Origin: Gorillibacterium massiliense
Lineage (GTDB): Bacteria; Bacillota; Bacilli; Paenibacillales; NBRC-103111
Assembly: GCF_000455485.1 (NCBI RefSeq)
Contig: NZ_CBQR020000151.1
Coordinates: 1 to 62,236 of the forward strand
Length of the DNA stretch: 62,236 nt
Direction: 5' to 3'
Made by a program: the position numbers and the translations under genes. Below, one piece after another: positions 60,866-62,236 of the stretch. Below the pieces are notes generated by a model, which saw nothing but the letters and a program-made list of their open reading frames with translations, was not told the origin of the DNA and ran no database searches. Numbering within the stretch: position 1 is the first letter of the stretch; every line of letters starts with the position of its first letter.

Positions 60866-61270
60866 ATGGTAGTCGGTTTTTTGATCATTGTCGGAATTTA
60901 TGGGGCATGCGCCGCGCTCATCCATCTTTTCCACGCCCGTCAAGCTGGAAAAGAAAATGCCCCCCAGTATCGCCTCGTGCTCATCACTCATAATAATCAG
61001 GCGCAAATTGAATGGTACGTGTATGCCTACCTGTTCGTCTCCTGGCTGAGAGGTCGGCAGACGGTCATTGACATTTTTGACGATGGTTCCGATGACGAAA
61101 CCTGGACGATTCTGGAGCGAATCGCCGAGCGGAATTCGGATGTACGGCTGCACATGGGGACGCTGGAGTTGAATGATTTTCTGGAGAAGCATCAGGAGGA
61201 TCATCTGCTGGTGCTGCATTTGGAGAAGCTGGATATTAGTCCGAAAATGCCGCTTTATCAGTGGTTATAG
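60866..61270 (+). CDS. Small membrane protein with a GT-A-like N-terminal half
   Basis: A 134-residue protein with one N-terminal membrane segment (VVGFLIIVGIYGACAALIHL). The soluble part begins YRLVLITHNNQAQIEWYVYA and continues with TVIDIFDDGSDDETWTILER. This resembles the first third of a family 2 glycosyltransferase, including the DDGSxDxT motif, but the DXD and acceptor regions are absent, so it is unlikely to be a full enzyme. AAAGGAGGGAG lies upstream of the ATG at 60866. It sits between degU and comFA, roughly where B. subtilis has yviA; no functional link is shown. Confidence 0.75.
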   Translation: MVVGFLIIVGIYGACAALIHLFHARQAGKENAPQYRLVLITHNNQAQIEWYVYAYLFVSWLRGRQTVIDIFDDGSDDETWTILERIAERNSDVRLHMGTLELNDFLEKHQEDHLLVLHLEKLDISPKMPLYQWL

Positions 61271-61390
61271 AGATGTGCGGAGGTTGCCGCATACTGGAGA
61301 CGCGATTCTGAGGTTGCTAGAGAGATAGAGAGAAAAAGAGAAAGGATGAGGTGAAGAGGGGGGGAAGAGGTGAACAAGAGAGGGACTCAA

Positions 61391-61426
61391 GGGAACTAAG
61401 GGAACTAAGGGAACTAAGGGAACTAA
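61391..61426 (+). repeat. Four tandem copies of a 9-bp repeat
   Basis: GGGAACTAA is repeated four times head to tail within a purine-rich noncoding stretch (61321-61440). Degenerate related units (GGGACTCAA, GGAACTCAA) flank it. No function is apparent; it lies in the leader of the comFA-like gene. Confidence 0.85.
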
Positions 61427-61494
61427 GTGGAACTCAAGGTGTAGGACGAGAAGAGAAATATAATGGCATTCACAAGATTGGAAGGGTGCGCTAG

Positions 61495-62236
61495 ATGAAA
61501 GGTTTTTTGTATGCGGTTAAATTGGAGCAGGGCTGGATTTGGAGATCGTCTCTGGCTATGGAGGTCGATGCGGCTTTTTGGCATCGGAAGCTCGGTGTAG
61601 GCATGCGGATGATTCAGGCGGAACTCCCTCTTTCTTGGGGACAAGCTTTCTGGATGAAAGAGAACTTGCAGAGGGAGCCGGGAAAGTGGCGGGATATGCT
61701 GGAGGGTTTGGAACAGAACATGGTGGGCTGGCCGTCGGAAAAGTATGAGAAAGACTGGAGAGAATTATGCCAAAGGTGTGGAATTCCGGACGTAATGGTG
61801 GACAAGCTGATCTGGAGGGTGTGGAAAGGGCAGGCAGAAGTGGACAAGCAGTCATTTCGGGATGCAGCGGAGGTGCTCGACCATCCCGATGTCCGAAGGA
61901 TCGCCGAGATGCTCGCAGGACGCTCGTTGCTGCGGGATGAGGTTTTGGCCGACTCCGGCATCGAGGAAAACGGAGGCCGCTGGGCGGTGCTTTTGCAGGC
62001 GGCGGAGCTTGAGGGCGGAGTTCGCATCCGCTGCGGAGTAGAGGATGCCGCCCTGGCGGAGCCGGTAGAGGAGCCGCTGCAGCCGCAGGCATGGCGGCAG
62101 CGGCTCCAGTGGGCTCGCGCGGCCCTCGGGCGGGCGCTCGCCGGGCCTGCCTGCCGCGGGGGGCGGGAGCCGCGCTGGATGTGCCGCCGCTGCGGAGCCA
62201 GCGGTGACCACATCCGCATAGCGGCGTGCCCCCACT
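61495..62236 (+). CDS. comFA: ComFA-like competence helicase, N-terminal part (3' end outside the window)
   Basis: The frame runs from ATG 61495 to the window edge without a stop, 247 codons. GGAAGGG lies about 10 bases upstream. The N-terminal region has scattered Trp residues (FLYAVKLEQGWIWRSSLAME). A Cys pair LCQRCG occurs near residue 91, and the sequence ends with a zinc-finger-like MCRRCGASGDHIRIAACPH, as found just before the helicase core in ComFA, the ATP-dependent DNA-uptake motor. The helicase motifs themselves lie beyond the window. Gene order after degS-degU supports the assignment. The G+C content rises sharply after about 61.9 kb. Confidence 0.75.
   Translation, partial: MKGFLYAVKLEQGWIWRSSLAMEVDAAFWHRKLGVGMRMIQAELPLSWGQAFWMKENLQREPGKWRDMLEGLEQNMVGWPSEKYEKDWRELCQRCGIPDVMVDKLIWRVWKGQAEVDKQSFRDAAEVLDHPDVRRIAEMLAGRSLLRDEVLADSGIEENGGRWAVLLQAAELEGGVRIRCGVEDAALAEPVEEPLQPQAWRQRLQWARAALGRALAGPACRGGREPRWMCRRCGASGDHIRIAACPH

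Noticed and set aside
61321-61440. Purine-rich repeats as a coding or regulatory RNA
   Set aside because: Simple GGGAACTAA expansion without stems or an open frame; more likely replication slippage.

Overview
The window reads as a chromosomal segment of a Gram-positive, spore-forming, flagellated bacterium of the family Paenibacillaceae, most likely Paenibacillus or a close relative. Reasons: an orthologous run of sporulation, cell-shape and flagellar genes in the Bacillus subtilis order (spoIID, spoIIQ, spoIIID, mbl, flhO, flhP, fabZ); degS-degU followed by the start of a comFA-like gene; SLH-domain S-layer proteins; a pyruvyl transferase CsaB next to TagA and TagO homologues; copper-amine-oxidase-like wall domains; and many TTG/GTG starts with strong Shine-Dalgarno sites. 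Both edges cut genes (spoIID on the left, comFA on the right). I saw no tRNA, rRNA or CRISPR array.

Layout. 1-5.2 kb: spoIID (partial), spoIIQ with a near-consensus sigma-F promoter, a divergent XRE-cupin regulator/LysE-type exporter pair, and a secreted propeller-like protein whose start is broken by an apparent one-base slip in an A tract. 5.2-12.7 kb: short repeats, spoIIID (sigma-E promoter), mbl, flhO, flhP, an EpuA-like membrane protein, pgsA, fabZ and a phosphohexomutase. 12.9-18.2 kb: genes for the secondary cell-wall polymer that anchors S-layers (a DUF5693-like membrane protein, csaB, tagA, tagO). 18.4-21 kb, minus strand: a large O-antigen-ligase-like protein with a TPR tail, the best candidate for the enzyme that moves glycan onto the S-layer protein. 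21-22.1 kb: debris of a transposase and of a second ligase.

22.1-43.1 kb is an S-layer (or comparable surface) glycan cluster: galU, an ABC exporter (Wzm/Wzt type), a methyltransferase, a kinase-like/coiled-coil protein, several glycosyltransferases, rmlA, rmlC, rmlB, rmlD, gene remnants, a WbbL-like transferase and a WsfP/WcaJ-type initiating phosphoglycosyltransferase. From about 22.1 to 37.7 kb the DNA is much more AT-rich than both flanks, so this part was probably acquired. 43.2-51 kb: an SLH protein with C-terminal SLH repeats, then a SpaA-like S-layer protein with N-terminal SLH repeats, a structured leader and two possible starts, and a small secreted Thr-Pro-repeat protein. 51-62.2 kb: an alpha/beta SASP gene, metK, a GT39-like membrane glycosyltransferase, a polysaccharide deacetylase, a phosphodiester glycosidase with a wall domain, degS-degU, a 284-bp element with terminal inverted repeats, a small membrane protein and the start of comFA.

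How it may work together. RmlA-D make dTDP-rhamnose and GalU makes UDP-glucose. WsfP starts the glycan on undecaprenyl phosphate, the glycosyltransferases extend it on the cytoplasmic face, and Wzm/Wzt exports it. The Wzt has a long C-terminal extension of the kind that recognises modified chain ends, and it is followed at once by a methyltransferase gene and a gene encoding a kinase-like domain plus a long coiled coil. This resembles a two-gene version of WbdD, the chain terminator and molecular ruler of E. coli O9a; the coiled coil here contains three tandem 42-bp units. The ligase-like protein could then transfer the chain to an S-layer protein encoded in the same window, and the pyruvylated TagO/TagA/CsaB polymer would hold the SLH domains. 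The split ruler is the most novel candidate system I see. It is inferred from motifs and gene order and has not been proven.
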